NCBI RefSeq assembly: GCF_021390155.1
Contig: NZ_CP089985.1
Location: forward strand, 1,809,001 to 1,873,000
Direction of reading: 5' to 3'
DNA length: 64,000 bases
Source of the DNA: Pseudomonas sp. HN11
GTDB taxonomy: Bacteria > Pseudomonadota > Gammaproteobacteria > Pseudomonadales > Pseudomonadaceae
Position numbers and translations under genes: made by a program. Of this stretch, positions 36,973-46,458 are shown one piece after another; the first letter of the stretch is position 1; the number at the start of each line of letters is the position of its first letter. The notes beneath the pieces were generated by a model. The model worked only from the letters and a program-made list of their open reading frames with translations, did not search any database and was not told where the DNA came from.

Positions 36973-37637
36973 GCGTCTTCGCCCTGCTTGTCGCCCGCGA
37001 AGCGCGGCTGCTGTGCCGTCGCCCGGCCGAGCTGGCCAACCCGCTGGTATTTTTTGCGATCGTCATCGCGCTGTTCCCGCTGGCGGTCGGCCCGGAGACT
37101 AAACTGTTGCAAACCTTGTCGCCGGGACTGGTGTGGGTGGCTGCGCTTTTGTCGGTCCTGCTCTCGCTGGACGGGCTGTTTCGCAGCGATTTCGAAGACG
37201 GTTCCCTGGAACAGTGGGTCCTTTCGTCGCACCCCCTGCCACTTCTGGTACTGGCCAAGGTACTGGCACACTGGGCTTTTTCCGGCTTGGCGCTAGTCTT
37301 GCTCTCGCCACTGCTGGCGATGATGCTGGGGCTGCCCGTCGAATGCCTGCCGGTATTGCTCCTGTCCTTGTTGCTCGGTACGCCGGTGCTCAGCCTGTTG
37401 GGGGCGGTGGGCGCAGCGTTGACCGTGGGTTTGAAACGAGGTGGCCTGTTGCTGGCCCTGTTGATTCTGCCTTTGTATATCCCGGTGTTGATCCTGGGCA
37501 GTGGCGCTTTGCAAGCCGCGCTCATGGGCATGCCGGCGACTGGTTACCTCCTGTGGCTTGGTAGCCTGACCGCCCTGGCGGTAACCCTGACACCCTTTGC
37601 TATAGCGGCCGGCCTGAAGATCAGCGTCGGCGAATAA
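36969..37637 (+). CDS. ccmB: Heme exporter membrane protein CcmB
   Basis: The 222-residue protein has six membrane helices and the CcmB opening [19 protein letters not shown]. It pairs with CcmA to drive release of holo-CcmE from CcmC. The start at 36969 overlaps the ccmA stop. The next gene begins only after 71 bases that hold two hairpins, the only sizeable gap in the operon. Confidence 0.94.
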   Translation: MSVFALLVAREARLLCRRPAELANPLVFFAIVIALFPLAVGPETKLLQTLSPGLVWVAALLSVLLSLDGLFRSDFEDGSLEQWVLSSHPLPLLVLAKVLAHWAFSGLALVLLSPLLAMMLGLPVECLPVLLLSLLLGTPVLSLLGAVGAALTVGLKRGGLLLALLILPLYIPVLILGSGALQAALMGMPATGYLLWLGSLTALAVTLTPFAIAAGLKISVGE

Positions 37638-37643
37638 TGAGGT

Positions 37644-37702
37644 CTGGTTAAGCGTTGTCTTAACCAGTAAAGACCCTAAGCTTTTCGCAACGACGAAAAG
37701 CT
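37644..37702 (+). promoter_or_regulatory. Two tandem perfect hairpins between ccmB and ccmC
   Basis: Hairpin 1 is CTGGTTAAG / CTTAACCAG (37644-37652 and 37659-37667). Hairpin 2 is AGCTTTTCG / CGAAAAGCT (37679-37687 and 37694-37702). Both have 9-pair perfect stems and 6-base loops. The second ends six bases before the first possible ccmC ATG (37709). Neither is followed by a T-run. They could attenuate, protect or set translation of ccmC. Confidence 0.6.
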
Positions 37703-37708
37703 ACCGTG

Positions 37709-38476
37709 ATGGAAACAGCAATGAACTGGACCTGGTTTCACAAGCTCGGCTCGCCCAAATGGTTCTATGGCATCAGCGGCAAGCTGTTGCCGTGGTTGAG
37801 CGTCGCCGCCGTGTTGCTGATCGGCATCGGCCTGGTCTGGGGCCTGGCCTTCGCGCCGCCGGACTACCAGCAAGGCAACAGCTTTCGCATCATCTATATC
37901 CACGTTCCCGCCGCGATGCTGGCCCAGTCCTGCTATGTAATGCTGGCGGTGTGCGGCATCGTCGGCCTGGTGTGGAAGATGAAACTCGCGGACGTGGCCC
38001 TGCAATGCGCCGCGCCCATCGGTGCGTGGATGACCGCCGTCGCGCTGGTCACCGGCGCGATCTGGGGCAAACCGACCTGGGGTTCGTGGTGGGTGTGGGA
38101 TGCGCGACTAACGTCCATGTTGATCCTGCTGTTCTTGTACTTCGGTCTGATTGCCCTGGGCAACGCGATCAGCAATCGTGACAGCGCCGCCAAGGCCTGC
38201 GCGGTGCTGGCGATTGTTGGCGTGATCAACATTCCAATCATCAAATACTCGGTGGAGTGGTGGAGCACCCTGCACCAGGGAGCGACGTTTACCCTCACCG
38301 AAAAACCGGCGATGCCTGTGGAAATGTGGGCGCCGCTGCTGTTGATGGTGCTGGGGTTCTACTGCTTCTTCGGCGCCGTGCTGCTGATGCGCATGCGCCT
38401 CGAAGTGCTCAAGCGTGAAGCCCGCGCGAGCTGGGTCAAGGCCGAAGTGCAAAACAGCCTGGGAGCGCGCGCATGA
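37709..38476 (+). CDS. ccmC: Heme transporter/handling protein CcmC
   Basis: The 255-residue six-helix membrane protein carries the tryptophan-rich WWD heme-binding motif ([14 protein letters not shown] near residues 115-128). Flanking histidines (IYIHVPAAM and a later LHQGATFT) are the heme ligands. It loads heme onto CcmE. The start may instead be the ATG at 37721 (MNWTWFHKL). It overlaps ccmD by four bases. Confidence 0.95.
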   Translation: METAMNWTWFHKLGSPKWFYGISGKLLPWLSVAAVLLIGIGLVWGLAFAPPDYQQGNSFRIIYIHVPAAMLAQSCYVMLAVCGIVGLVWKMKLADVALQCAAPIGAWMTAVALVTGAIWGKPTWGSWWVWDARLTSMLILLFLYFGLIALGNAISNRDSAAKACAVLAIVGVINIPIIKYSVEWWSTLHQGATFTLTEKPAMPVEMWAPLLLMVLGFYCFFGAVLLMRMRLEVLKREARASWVKAEVQNSLGARA

Positions 38477-38649
38477 GTTTTGCTTCTTTCAGCGATTTTC
38501 TCGCCATGGGCCATCACGGCCTTTACGTCTGGACGGCCTATGGCATCTGCCTGGCGGTGCTGGCCCTTAACGTCGCCGCGCCGATCCTGGCCCGCAAGCG
38601 TTACCTGCAACAAGAGGCGCGTCGTCTGCGCCGGGAGACCGAAAAGTGA
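38473..38649 (+). CDS. ccmD: Heme exporter small subunit CcmD
   Basis: The 58-residue protein has one membrane helix (about residues 17-38, [20 protein letters not shown]) and a basic tail ([18 protein letters not shown]), the usual CcmD form. It stabilises CcmC-CcmE contacts. It overlaps ccmC at its start (ATGA) and ccmE at its end (GTGA), confirming it as part of the operon. Confidence 0.93.
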   Translation: MSFASFSDFLAMGHHGLYVWTAYGICLAVLALNVAAPILARKRYLQQEARRLRRETEK

Positions 38650-39101
38650 ATCCGCTGCGTAGAAAACGTCTGTTGATCATCTTTGCCATCCTGGCTGGCG
38701 TCGGCATTGCCGTGGCCCTGGCCTTGAGTGCCCTGCAGCAGAACATCAACCTGTTCTATACCCCGACCCAGATCGCCAATGGCGAAGCGCCGGTGGACAC
38801 GCGCATTCGTGCTGGCGGCATGGTGGAGAAGGGCTCCTTGAAGCGTTCCGGTGATTCCCTCGACGTTACTTTCGTGGTCACCGACTTCAACAAGGCCGTG
38901 ACCATCACTTACCGCGGCATCCTCCCGGACCTGTTCCGCGAAGGCCAGGGCATCGTCGCCCTGGGCAAGCTCAATGCCGACGGCGTGGTGGTGGCCGATG
39001 AAGTGCTGGCCAAGCACGATGAGAAATACATGCCGCCCGAAGTGACCAAGGCCCTGAAAGACAGCGGCCAGTCAGCCCCAACACCTGCCAAGGAGGGCTA
39101 A
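38646..39101 (+). CDS. ccmE: Cytochrome c maturation heme chaperone CcmE
   Basis: The 151-residue protein has an N-terminal anchor helix (residues 9-29), a beta-barrel and the heme-attachment segment [14 protein letters not shown], in which the histidine binds heme covalently. GTG start at 38646, overlapping ccmD. It carries heme from CcmC to CcmF. Confidence 0.95.
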   Translation: MNPLRRKRLLIIFAILAGVGIAVALALSALQQNINLFYTPTQIANGEAPVDTRIRAGGMVEKGSLKRSGDSLDVTFVVTDFNKAVTITYRGILPDLFREGQGIVALGKLNADGVVVADEVLAKHDEKYMPPEVTKALKDSGQSAPTPAKEG

Positions 39102-39104
39102 GCC

Positions 39105-41093
39105 ATGACGTCCACACTGTTTATTCCGGAGCTGGGCCAATTGGCGATGATTCTCGCCCTGTGTTTTGCCGTCGTGCAGGCCGTGGTGCCGTTGCTCGGC
39201 GCCTGGCGCGGCGACCGCCTGTGGATGAGCCTGGCGCAGCCGGCAGCCTGGGGGCAATTTGCGTTTCTGCTGTTTGCATTTGGCTGCCTGACCTACGCCT
39301 TTATGACCGACGACTTTTCCGTCGCCTACGTAGCCAATAACTCCAATAGCGCGCTGCCCTGGTACTACAAGTTCAGCGCCGTGTGGGGCGCCCACGAAGG
39401 TTCGCTGCTGCTATGGGCATTGATCCTCGGCGGTTGGACGTTTGCCGTGTCGGTGTTCTCGCGCCAACTGCCGCAAGTGATGCTGGCGCGGGTGCTGGCG
39501 GTGATGGGCATGATCAGCATCGGCTTCCTGCTGTTCCTGATCATGACCTCCAACCCGTTCAGTCGTATTCTGCCGCAGATTCCGGTGGATGGGCATGACC
39601 TCAATCCGCTGTTGCAGGACATCGGCCTGATCGTGCACCCGCCGATGCTCTACATGGGTTACGTGGGGTTCTCGGTGGCCTTCGCCTTTGCCATCGCCGC
39701 CTTGCTCGGCGGGCGCCTCGATGCGGCCTGGGCGCGCTGGTCGCGGCCGTGGACCATCGTCGCCTGGGCGTTCCTCGGGATTGGTATCACGCTTGGCTCC
39801 TGGTGGGCTTATTACGAACTTGGCTGGGGCGGCTGGTGGTTCTGGGACCCGGTGGAAAACGCCTCCTTCATGCCTTGGCTGGTGGGCACGGCGCTGATTC
39901 ACTCGTTGGCCGTCACTGAAAAGCGCGGCGTATTCAAGAGCTGGACCGTGTTGCTGGCCATCGCGGCGTTTTCCCTCAGCCTGCTCGGCACCTTCCTGGT
40001 GCGTTCAGGCGTGTTGACGTCGGTGCATGCGTTTGCCTCCGACCCGGAGCGCGGCGTGTTCATCCTGATCTTCCTGCTGTTTGTGGTCGGCGGCTCCCTG
40101 ACGTTGTTTGCGTTGCGCGCGCCAGTGGTCAAGAGCCAGGTCGGTTTCAACCTGTGGTCGCGGGAAACCCTGTTGCTGGGCAATAACCTGGTGCTGGTGG
40201 TGGCGGCGTCGATGATCCTGCTCGGCACGCTCTACCCATTGGTGTTGGATGCCCTGAGCGGCGCCAAGCTGTCCGTCGGCCCGCCGTATTTCAACGCGTT
40301 GTTCATTCCATTGATGGGCCTGTTGATGGTGGTGATGGCCGTGGGCGTGCTGGTGCGCTGGAAAGACACCCCGGTAAAATGGCTCGTGGGCATGCTGATG
40401 CCGGTGCTGCTGGGCAGCGTGGCCTTGGCGGTGATCGCCGGATTTGCCTACGGCGACTTCAACTGGGCGGTGCTCGCGACCTTTCTGCTCGCTGCCTGGG
40501 TATTGCTGGCCGGCGTGCGCGACATTTTCGACAAGACTCGTCACAAAGGCCTGATCAAAGGGCTGCCAAGCCTGACTCGCAGCTATTGGGGCATGCAGAT
40601 CGCCCACATCGGCATCGCCGTGTGCGCTCTGGGCGTGGTGCTGTCCAGCCAGAACAGCGCCGAGCGCGACCTGCGCCTGGCGCCGGACGAGTCCATGGAC
40701 CTGGCCGGTTATCACTTCATCTTTGAAGGCGCCAGGCACTTCGAAGGGCCGAACTTCACGTCAGATAAAGGCACCGTTCGTGTCGTGCGCAACGGCAAGG
40801 AAATCGCCGTGCTGCACCCGGAAAAACGCCTGTACACCGTGCAGAGTTCAATGATGACCGAAGCGGGTATCGACGCCGGTTTCACTCGCGACCTGTATGT
40901 GGCGCTGGGTGAACCCTTGGGCGACGGCGCCTGGGCGGTACGTGTGCATGTGAAACCGTTCGTGCGCTGGATCTGGTTCGGCGGCTTGCTCACCGGTTTC
41001 GGTGGTTTGCTGGCCGCGCTGGACCGGCGTTATCGGGTCAAGGTCAAGAGCCGGGTGCGTGAAGCCCTCGGCCTGCAAGGAGCGGCGGTATGA
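39105..41093 (+). CDS. ccmF: Cytochrome c heme lyase subunit CcmF
   Basis: The 662-residue integral membrane protein has many helices and the WWD motif GWWFWDPVENASFMPW near residues 245-260. Conserved heme-ligand histidines are in GAHEGSLLLW, IVHPPMLYMGY and ALIHSLAVTEKRG. With CcmH it ligates heme to apocytochrome c. It starts three bases after ccmE and overlaps ccmG by ATGA. Confidence 0.96.
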   Translation: MTSTLFIPELGQLAMILALCFAVVQAVVPLLGAWRGDRLWMSLAQPAAWGQFAFLLFAFGCLTYAFMTDDFSVAYVANNSNSALPWYYKFSAVWGAHEGSLLLWALILGGWTFAVSVFSRQLPQVMLARVLAVMGMISIGFLLFLIMTSNPFSRILPQIPVDGHDLNPLLQDIGLIVHPPMLYMGYVGFSVAFAFAIAALLGGRLDAAWARWSRPWTIVAWAFLGIGITLGSWWAYYELGWGGWWFWDPVENASFMPWLVGTALIHSLAVTEKRGVFKSWTVLLAIAAFSLSLLGTFLVRSGVLTSVHAFASDPERGVFILIFLLFVVGGSLTLFALRAPVVKSQVGFNLWSRETLLLGNNLVLVVAASMILLGTLYPLVLDALSGAKLSVGPPYFNALFIPLMGLLMVVMAVGVLVRWKDTPVKWLVGMLMPVLLGSVALAVIAGFAYGDFNWAVLATFLLAAWVLLAGVRDIFDKTRHKGLIKGLPSLTRSYWGMQIAHIGIAVCALGVVLSSQNSAERDLRLAPDESMDLAGYHFIFEGARHFEGPNFTSDKGTVRVVRNGKEIAVLHPEKRLYTVQSSMMTEAGIDAGFTRDLYVALGEPLGDGAWAVRVHVKPFVRWIWFGGLLTGFGGLLAALDRRYRVKVKSRVREALGLQGAAV

Positions 41094-41626
41094 AACGTTG
41101 GTTGATGGTTGTGCCGCTGGCGTTGTTTTTGGTGGTCGCCGTGTTCCTGTATCGCGGGCTGTATCTGGACCCGGCCGAGCTGCCCTCTGCGATGATCGGC
41201 AAACCGTTCCCGGCGTTTTCGCTGCCGACCGTGCAGGGTGACAAAACCCTGACTCAGGCCGACCTGCTGGGCAAACCGGCGCTGGTCAATGTGTGGGGCA
41301 CCTGGTGCATTTCCTGCCGTGTCGAACACCCGGTGCTGAACAAGCTGGCCGAGCAGGGCGTGGTGATCTACGGCATCAACTACAAGGATGACAACCCAGC
41401 GGCCTTGAAGTGGCTGGCTGAGTTCCACAACCCGTACCAGCTGGATATCCGCGATGAAGACGGCAACCTCGGTTTGAACCTCGGCGTGTACGGCGCCCCG
41501 GAAACCTTCTTCATCGATGCCAAAGGCGTGATCCGCGACAAGTACGTCGGCGTGATCGACGAGGTGGTGTGGCGCGAGCAACTGGCCGCCAAGTACCAGG
41601 CGCTGGTCGATGAGGCCAAGCCATGA
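41090..41626 (+). CDS. ccmG: Periplasmic thioredoxin CcmG/DsbE
   Basis: The 178-residue membrane-anchored thioredoxin-fold protein has an N-terminal helix (5-22) and active site WGTWCISCRVEHP (CISC near residue 75). The acidic GVYGAPETFFID cis-proline region typical of CcmG follows. It keeps apocytochrome cysteines reduced. It overlaps both neighbours by ATGA. Confidence 0.95.
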   Translation: MKRWLMVVPLALFLVVAVFLYRGLYLDPAELPSAMIGKPFPAFSLPTVQGDKTLTQADLLGKPALVNVWGTWCISCRVEHPVLNKLAEQGVVIYGINYKDDNPAALKWLAEFHNPYQLDIRDEDGNLGLNLGVYGAPETFFIDAKGVIRDKYVGVIDEVVWREQLAAKYQALVDEAKP

Positions 41627-42096
41627 AGCGTCTGATAGCCGCTGTGGTGCTGGCGCTGGGGTTGGCCGGCGTCGCCCACGCCGCCATCGACACCTACGAA
41701 TTCGCCAAGGACGGTGACCGCGAGCGCTTTCGCGAATTGACCAAGGAACTGCGCTGCCCCAAGTGCCAGAACCAGGACATCGCCGACTCCAACGCGCCCA
41801 TCGCCGCCGACCTGCGCAAAGAGATCTTCCGCATGCTGGGGGAGGGCAAGGACAACCAGCAGATCATCGACTTCATGGTCGACCGCTACGGTGATTTCGT
41901 GCGCTACAGGCCGGCCCTCAACGGCAAGACCGCGCTGCTCTGGTTCGGTCCTGCGGGGCTGTTGCTGGCGGGTGTGGTGGTGATGGCCGTGATCGTGCGC
42001 CGCCGTCGCGCTGCGCCGACCGATGGTTCCGACGCGCTGTCCCCTGAGGAGCGTAAACGCCTCGACCAATTGCTGGACACCAAGACTGATGATTGA
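41623..42096 (+). CDS. ccmH: Cytochrome c maturation protein CcmH
   Basis: The 157-residue protein has a signal peptide (1-20, ending AHA), the CxxC redox motif in [19 protein letters not shown], and a membrane helix (about 106-126). It hands reduced apocytochrome to CcmF. It overlaps ccmG at its start and ccmI at its end (42089-42096). Confidence 0.95.
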   Translation: MKRLIAAVVLALGLAGVAHAAIDTYEFAKDGDRERFRELTKELRCPKCQNQDIADSNAPIAADLRKEIFRMLGEGKDNQQIIDFMVDRYGDFVRYRPALNGKTALLWFGPAGLLLAGVVVMAVIVRRRRAAPTDGSDALSPEERKRLDQLLDTKTDD

Positions 42097-43273
42097 TTTC
42101 TGGCTCGCAGCCGGCTTGCTGCTTCTGATTGCCCTGAGTTTCCTGCTGATCCCTGTACTGCGCGGGCGCCGTGCCCAGCGCGAAGAGGACCGCACCGCGC
42201 TGAACGTGGCGCTCTACCAAGAGCGTGTCGCCGAGCTGCAAGTGCAGCAGGACGAAGGCGTGCTCAACGCAGCACAACTCGACACTGGCCGCGCCGAGGC
42301 GGCGCGTGAATTGCTGGCTGACACGGAAGGCGTGGAAAAACCCCGCGAATCGCGCCTGGGCAAGCCGTTGCCATTCCTGGCGGCGTTTCTGGTGCCTGTC
42401 CTGGGGGTGGCGCTGTACCTGCATTACGGGGCCAGCGACAAGGTGGAACTGACCCGCGAATTCTCCCAGCCGCCAGTGTCCATGGAAGACATGACCCACC
42501 GCCTGGAACGCGCTGCCGCCGCCCAGCCGGATTCGCCGGAAGGCCTGTACTTCCTTGGCCGTGCCTACATGGCCCAGGATCGCTCCGCCGATGCCGCCAA
42601 AGTGTTCGAACGCACCGTGGCCCTGGCCGGGCGCCAGCCGGAGCTGCTCGGCCAGTGGGCGCAAGCCCAGTATTTCGCCGACAACAAACAGTGGTCGCCC
42701 AAGATTCAGGCGCTGACCGATGAAGCCTTGAAGCTGGATCCGAAGGAAGTCACCAGCCTTGGCCTGCTGGGTATCGCAGCGTTTGAAGGCCAGCGTTATC
42801 AAGAGGCAATCGACTACTGGAATCGCCTGTTGGCCCAGTTGCCCCCGGAAGACAACTCCCGCGCCGCCCTGCAAGGCGGTATCGACCGTGCCGCCGAGAA
42901 GCTCAAGGAAAGCGGCGGCACCGTCGCGCAGAAGGCCGTGATGAAAGTCCGCGTGGACCTGTCTGCCGCGGCGAAAGCCAAAGCCTTGCCCACCGACAGC
43001 GTATTCATCTTTGCCCGTGCGGTCTCCGGCCCGCCGGCGCCCTTGGCGGCCAAACGCGTCACCGTCGCCGAGCTGCCGATTACCGTCGAACTGGGCGATG
43101 CCGACGCGATGATGCCGCAGTTGAAACTGTCGAACTTCCCCGAAGTCCAACTGGTTGCGCGCATATCCCGGGCAGGTGTTCCAACCGCTGGCGAGTGGAT
43201 CGGCCGCAGCCACCCCTTGGCCAGCACCACGACTGCCTTGCAACTGCTGACCATCGACAGTCCGGATAAGTAA
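42089..43273 (+). CDS. ccmI: Cytochrome c maturation protein CcmI (TPR)
   Basis: The 394-residue protein has an N-terminal pair of helices (about 4-22 and 93-111) with a coiled segment between ([19 protein letters not shown]). TPR repeats follow (about 130-270, e.g. [28 protein letters not shown]), then a C-terminal periplasmic domain. It chaperones apocytochrome c. In some genomes it is called cycH. The ATG at 42089 gives the family start. It is the last ccm gene. Confidence 0.93.
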   Translation: MIDFWLAAGLLLLIALSFLLIPVLRGRRAQREEDRTALNVALYQERVAELQVQQDEGVLNAAQLDTGRAEAARELLADTEGVEKPRESRLGKPLPFLAAFLVPVLGVALYLHYGASDKVELTREFSQPPVSMEDMTHRLERAAAAQPDSPEGLYFLGRAYMAQDRSADAAKVFERTVALAGRQPELLGQWAQAQYFADNKQWSPKIQALTDEALKLDPKEVTSLGLLGIAAFEGQRYQEAIDYWNRLLAQLPPEDNSRAALQGGIDRAAEKLKESGGTVAQKAVMKVRVDLSAAAKAKALPTDSVFIFARAVSGPPAPLAAKRVTVAELPITVELGDADAMMPQLKLSNFPEVQLVARISRAGVPTAGEWIGRSHPLASTTTALQLLTIDSPDK

Positions 43274-43288
43274 ATCGAGGAAACGCCT

Positions 43289-43684
43289 ATGACCGCATTT
43301 GCACGCATCACCCTGCTCAGCCTGGTACTCGGCCTGAGCGCTTGTGCGGTCCACCGGCCACCTCCGGCGCCCACTGGCCCGACCATCCCACCGGCGGGCC
43401 CGTCGACCCAGCCGAGCACCAAACCCTCCGGCCCGGTGACCCCAGCGCCGAAACCGGTGCCCACCAAATCAGCCACCTTCGCACCACCCCCGGGCGCCGT
43501 AAGCCACTGGGACGGCAAGATGCAGGTGTATGTGCTGGACGAGCAGCCTGACACCTTCTACCGCCAGCGCACCTATTACCGTTGGAGCAACGGCTGGAGC
43601 CGTTCCATCAGCCCGAACGGCCCGTGGGAAGAAACCGACGTGCAGGGCGTGCCACCTGGCTTGAGCAAGCAATACGCGCAATGA
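43289..43684 (+). CDS. Proline-rich lipoprotein of unknown function
   Basis: The 131-residue protein has a lipobox LSAC (Cys 19), then a Pro/Thr-rich stretch (residues 23-70). The C-terminal part carries aromatic residues (FYRQRTYYRWSNGWSRSISPNGPWE). It would be a cell-envelope lipoprotein with a flexible spacer. It starts 15 bases after ccmI on the same strand and ends at an intrinsic terminator, so it may be cotranscribed with ccm. No known domain. Confidence 0.82.
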   Translation: MTAFARITLLSLVLGLSACAVHRPPPAPTGPTIPPAGPSTQPSTKPSGPVTPAPKPVPTKSATFAPPPGAVSHWDGKMQVYVLDEQPDTFYRQRTYYRWSNGWSRSISPNGPWEETDVQGVPPGLSKQYAQ

Positions 43685-43685
43685 C

Positions 43686-43712
43686 AAAAGGCGACCTCCG
43701 GGTCGCCTTTTT
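43686..43712 (+). terminator. Intrinsic terminator after the ccm operon
   Basis: Stem AAAAGGCGACC / GGTCGCCTTTT with T-run, just after the lipoprotein stop. It closes the ccm-lipoprotein transcript. Confidence 0.92.
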
Positions 43713-43876
43713 CAGGCCTGTGAAATGCCTTCCCCTACCACAGGAGATCTCCTCGGCCATCAGCCTACGGTACGCTACTGTAAACATAACGAAATACCCG
43801 GTAGCGAACCGGCCTTACTCGGGTAATGTGTGCGCTGCCGGCCGGGTGACCGGCGACAAGTAAAGAGGGGGTTCTG

Positions 43877-44449
43877 ATGGCAGGCAGGTTGATCTATCTC
43901 ATCGGGCCGTCCGGCTCGGGCAAGGACAGCCTGTTGGATGCCGCGCGCCCGAGTTTGGCCGAGCGCGGTTGCCGAATCGTGCGCCGCGTGATCACTCGTT
44001 CGGCGGAGTCGGCGGGCGAGGCCGCGCGAGGCGTGAGCCCGGAACAGTTCGCCACGATGCAGACCGAAGGCGCGTTTACCCTCAGTTGGCAGGCGAATGG
44101 CTTGTCCTATGGCATTCCCAAGGAGATCGACGACTGGCTGGCGGCAGGTGACGACGTGCTGGTCAACGGCTCCCGCGCGCACCTGGCACAGACCCGCGCA
44201 CGTTATCCGACGTCGCTGGTGTTGCTGTTGACGGTGGATCAGGCGGTACTGCGCGAACGCTTGATCGCACGCGGGCGTGAGGCCCTGGCGGATATAGAGG
44301 AGCGGCTGGCACGCAATGCACTATTCACCGCCGAGTTGATCGCGGGGCATGGGGCGGGGTTGTTTGTGCTGGACAATTCCGGGCCGCTGGAACATACGGT
44401 CGAACGCCTGCTGTGCTGCCTCGACCACGGGCACTCGGCATGCGCTTGA
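43877..44449 (+). CDS. phnN: Ribose 1,5-bisphosphate phosphokinase
   Basis: The 190-residue guanylate-kinase-fold enzyme has P-loop LIGPSGSGKDSL at residues 6-17. It makes PRPP from ribose 1,5-bisphosphate in phosphonate breakdown. It overlaps phnP by 10 bases. Neither phnC-E nor the C-P lyase core phnG-M is present here, so the pair is detached from its usual cluster. The 192-base upstream gap shows no Pho box that I can recognise. Confidence 0.9.
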   Translation: MAGRLIYLIGPSGSGKDSLLDAARPSLAERGCRIVRRVITRSAESAGEAARGVSPEQFATMQTEGAFTLSWQANGLSYGIPKEIDDWLAAGDDVLVNGSRAHLAQTRARYPTSLVLLLTVDQAVLRERLIARGREALADIEERLARNALFTAELIAGHGAGLFVLDNSGPLEHTVERLLCCLDHGHSACA

Positions 44450-45189
44450 CCCTGCTTGGCACCGGTGACGCGCGGCAGGTCCCGGTGTACGGCTGCGAAT
44501 GCCCTGCGTGCACTTTGGCGCGCAGCGACGAAAGCCTGCGCCGCCGCCCGTGCAGTGCGCTGATCGAATGCGGCGACCAGCGCTGGTTGATCGACAGCGG
44601 CTTGCCCGATCTCACCGAGCGTTTCCCGCCGCGCAGCTTCAACGGCATTCTCCAGACCCACTATCACGCCGACCATGCCCAGGGTTTGCTGCACTTGCGC
44701 TGGGGGCAAGGGCTGGTGATTCCGGTGCACGGGCCGGCGGATCCCGAAGGTTTGTCCGACCTTTACAAGCATCCGGGCATCCTGGATTTCAGCCAGCCTT
44801 TTACCGAGTTTGAAACGCGGCAGTTTGGCGAGCTGAGTGTCACGGCGTTGCCGTTGCAGCATTCGAAGTTGACCCTGGGTTACCTGTTGGAAGGCGAGGG
44901 GCGGCGCATCGCCTACCTTACCGACACGGTCGGCCTGCCACCGGCGACCCTGGCCTGGCTGCAGCGCGAACCGCTGGACGTACTGGTGCTGGATTGCTCC
45001 ATGCCGCCGCAGCCGCAAGCGCCGCGTAATCACAACGACCTGACGCTGGCGTTACAGAGCATTGAGGAGACTGGCGCGCAGCTTGGGGTGTTGACCCATG
45101 TAGGGCATACGCTGGATGCGTGGTTGCTGGAGCATCGGCGTGAACTGCCGCGTCATGTCACCGTCGCATGGGACGACCGAGTGCTCTAG
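44440..45189 (+). CDS. phnP: Phosphoribosyl 1,2-cyclic phosphate phosphodiesterase
   Basis: The 249-residue metallo-beta-lactamase-fold enzyme has metal motif THYHADHAQGL near residues 73-83, the N-terminal LLGTGDARQVPVYGC and further His/Asp ligands (VLTHVGHTLD). A Cys cluster CECPACTLA near residues 17-25 may hold the structural zinc of PhnP. It acts before PhnN on the cyclic ribose phosphate. Its 3' end overlaps the convergent LysR gene by four bases. Confidence 0.9.
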   Translation: MRLTLLGTGDARQVPVYGCECPACTLARSDESLRRRPCSALIECGDQRWLIDSGLPDLTERFPPRSFNGILQTHYHADHAQGLLHLRWGQGLVIPVHGPADPEGLSDLYKHPGILDFSQPFTEFETRQFGELSVTALPLQHSKLTLGYLLEGEGRRIAYLTDTVGLPPATLAWLQREPLDVLVLDCSMPPQPQAPRNHNDLTLALQSIEETGAQLGVLTHVGHTLDAWLLEHRRELPRHVTVAWDDRVL

Positions 45190-46067
45190 CGGATCAACAA
45201 CTGTTCCACATACTCCACAAACGCCCGCGCCTTGGCGCTCGCCATCCTGCCGGTGGGGAACACTGCCCATAAGTCCCGCGCCGGCAACTTCCAGTCCGTG
45301 AGCACCGGCTTCACTTCGCCGCTGGCCAGTTCCGGCGCAAACATCCAAGTGGACGAGAGTGTCAGCCCCAGATGACTCAACACCGCTGCACGGACGCCCT
45401 CGGCCGCCGTCACACGCACGCGGCCGTGGGCGACGAGGGAGTATTCGGTATCGCCTTGGGTGAAGGTCCAGTGCGAGCCTTCGCCGCGGGTGTAGATGAT
45501 CGCCTCGTGTTGCAACAATTGCATCGGGGTGGCGGGTTCGCCGAAGCGTTCGAAATAGGTGGGGGTGCCCAGGATGATGCAGCGGGATTCGCCGATTTTG
45601 CGCGCTGTAAGGCTCGAATCATTCATGTTGCCCATGCGCAGGGCCACGTCGATGCCTTCTTCCACCAGATTGAGGTTGCGGTCGTCGAGCACCACGTCCA
45701 CATTCAATCCGGGGTATTGCGCAAGGAACGGCCCCAGATGAGGAATGATATGCATGCGGGCGAAGGTGACCGCCGCACTGATGCGCAAGTTGCCGGACAA
45801 ACCCGCGCCCGCGCCACGGGCCGCATCGTCCGCTTCATTGGCTTCGTCGATGGCACGCTTGGCCCTCTCGAAAAAGGCCTGGCCGGCTTCAGTCGGGCTC
45901 AGCCCGCGCGTTGAGCGCATCACCAACCTCACCGCCAGGCGCGCCTCCAATTGCGCAATGCTCTTGGAGACTGCGGGCTGGCCGATGCCCAAGCGCTTGG
46001 CGGCTGCCGAGAACGAGCCGGTTTCGATGACGTGGACGAAGGTTTCCATGGCAGTGAGGCGGTCCAT
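45186..46067 (-). CDS. LysR-family transcriptional regulator
   Basis: The 293-residue regulator has helix-turn-helix at residues 3-62 (GSFSAAAKRLGIGQPAVSKS) and a CrgA/DhcR-like effector domain from about 88. The frame is open to 46127; the ATG at 46067 gives the usual MDRLTAMETFVHV start. It is convergent with phnP and has no evident target gene next to it. The upstream 191 bases lead to hicA. Confidence 0.88.
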   Translation of the reverse strand: MDRLTAMETFVHVIETGSFSAAAKRLGIGQPAVSKSIAQLEARLAVRLVMRSTRGLSPTEAGQAFFERAKRAIDEANEADDAARGAGAGLSGNLRISAAVTFARMHIIPHLGPFLAQYPGLNVDVVLDDRNLNLVEEGIDVALRMGNMNDSSLTARKIGESRCIILGTPTYFERFGEPATPMQLLQHEAIIYTRGEGSHWTFTQGDTEYSLVAHGRVRVTAAEGVRAAVLSHLGLTLSSTWMFAPELASGEVKPVLTDWKLPARDLWAVFPTGRMASAKARAFVEYVEQLLIR

Positions 46068-46258
46068 CGATGGTTCCTGTGGGGCTTGACGGCGTTCAAG
46101 CCTAAGGCGATGCAGTGGCGGTGTCATGCGTTTGCAGTGTCGAGCGAGTGAGTTTTCAATATCCAGTAAAACAGCCGCCAGTCAGGTCCGCATATTTTGT
46201 GCTTGAGTAAAGGTAACTCTAGGGTTATTTTTATTCAGGCCAAGCCAAGGAGGCTCGG

Positions 46259-46447
46259 GTGCAAAGCAGGCTATTGATCAAGGAACTGCAAGAGGCAGGT
46301 TGGGTGCTGGATCGGGTCACGGGCAGTCATCATATTTTTACCCATCGCTATAACCCGTACACCATTCCAGTGCCTCATCCCAAAAAGGACCTGCCCCTGG
46401 GCACCGTCAGAAGCATCAGGAAACGCGCCGGCTTGTTTCAGTTTTAA
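46259..46447 (+). CDS. hicA: HicA-type mRNA interferase toxin
   Basis: The 62-residue double-stranded-RNA-binding-fold toxin cleaves mRNA. The catalytic histidine is in VTGSHHIFTH (residues 21-30). The rest is the short C-terminal PHPKKDLPLGTVRSIRKRAG. It starts with GTG 46259 behind a near-perfect AAGGAGG. It is followed after 11 bases by the antitoxin gene. Confidence 0.92.
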   Translation: MQSRLLIKELQEAGWVLDRVTGSHHIFTHRYNPYTIPVPHPKKDLPLGTVRSIRKRAGLFQF

Positions 46448-46458
46448 GGAGAACATTC

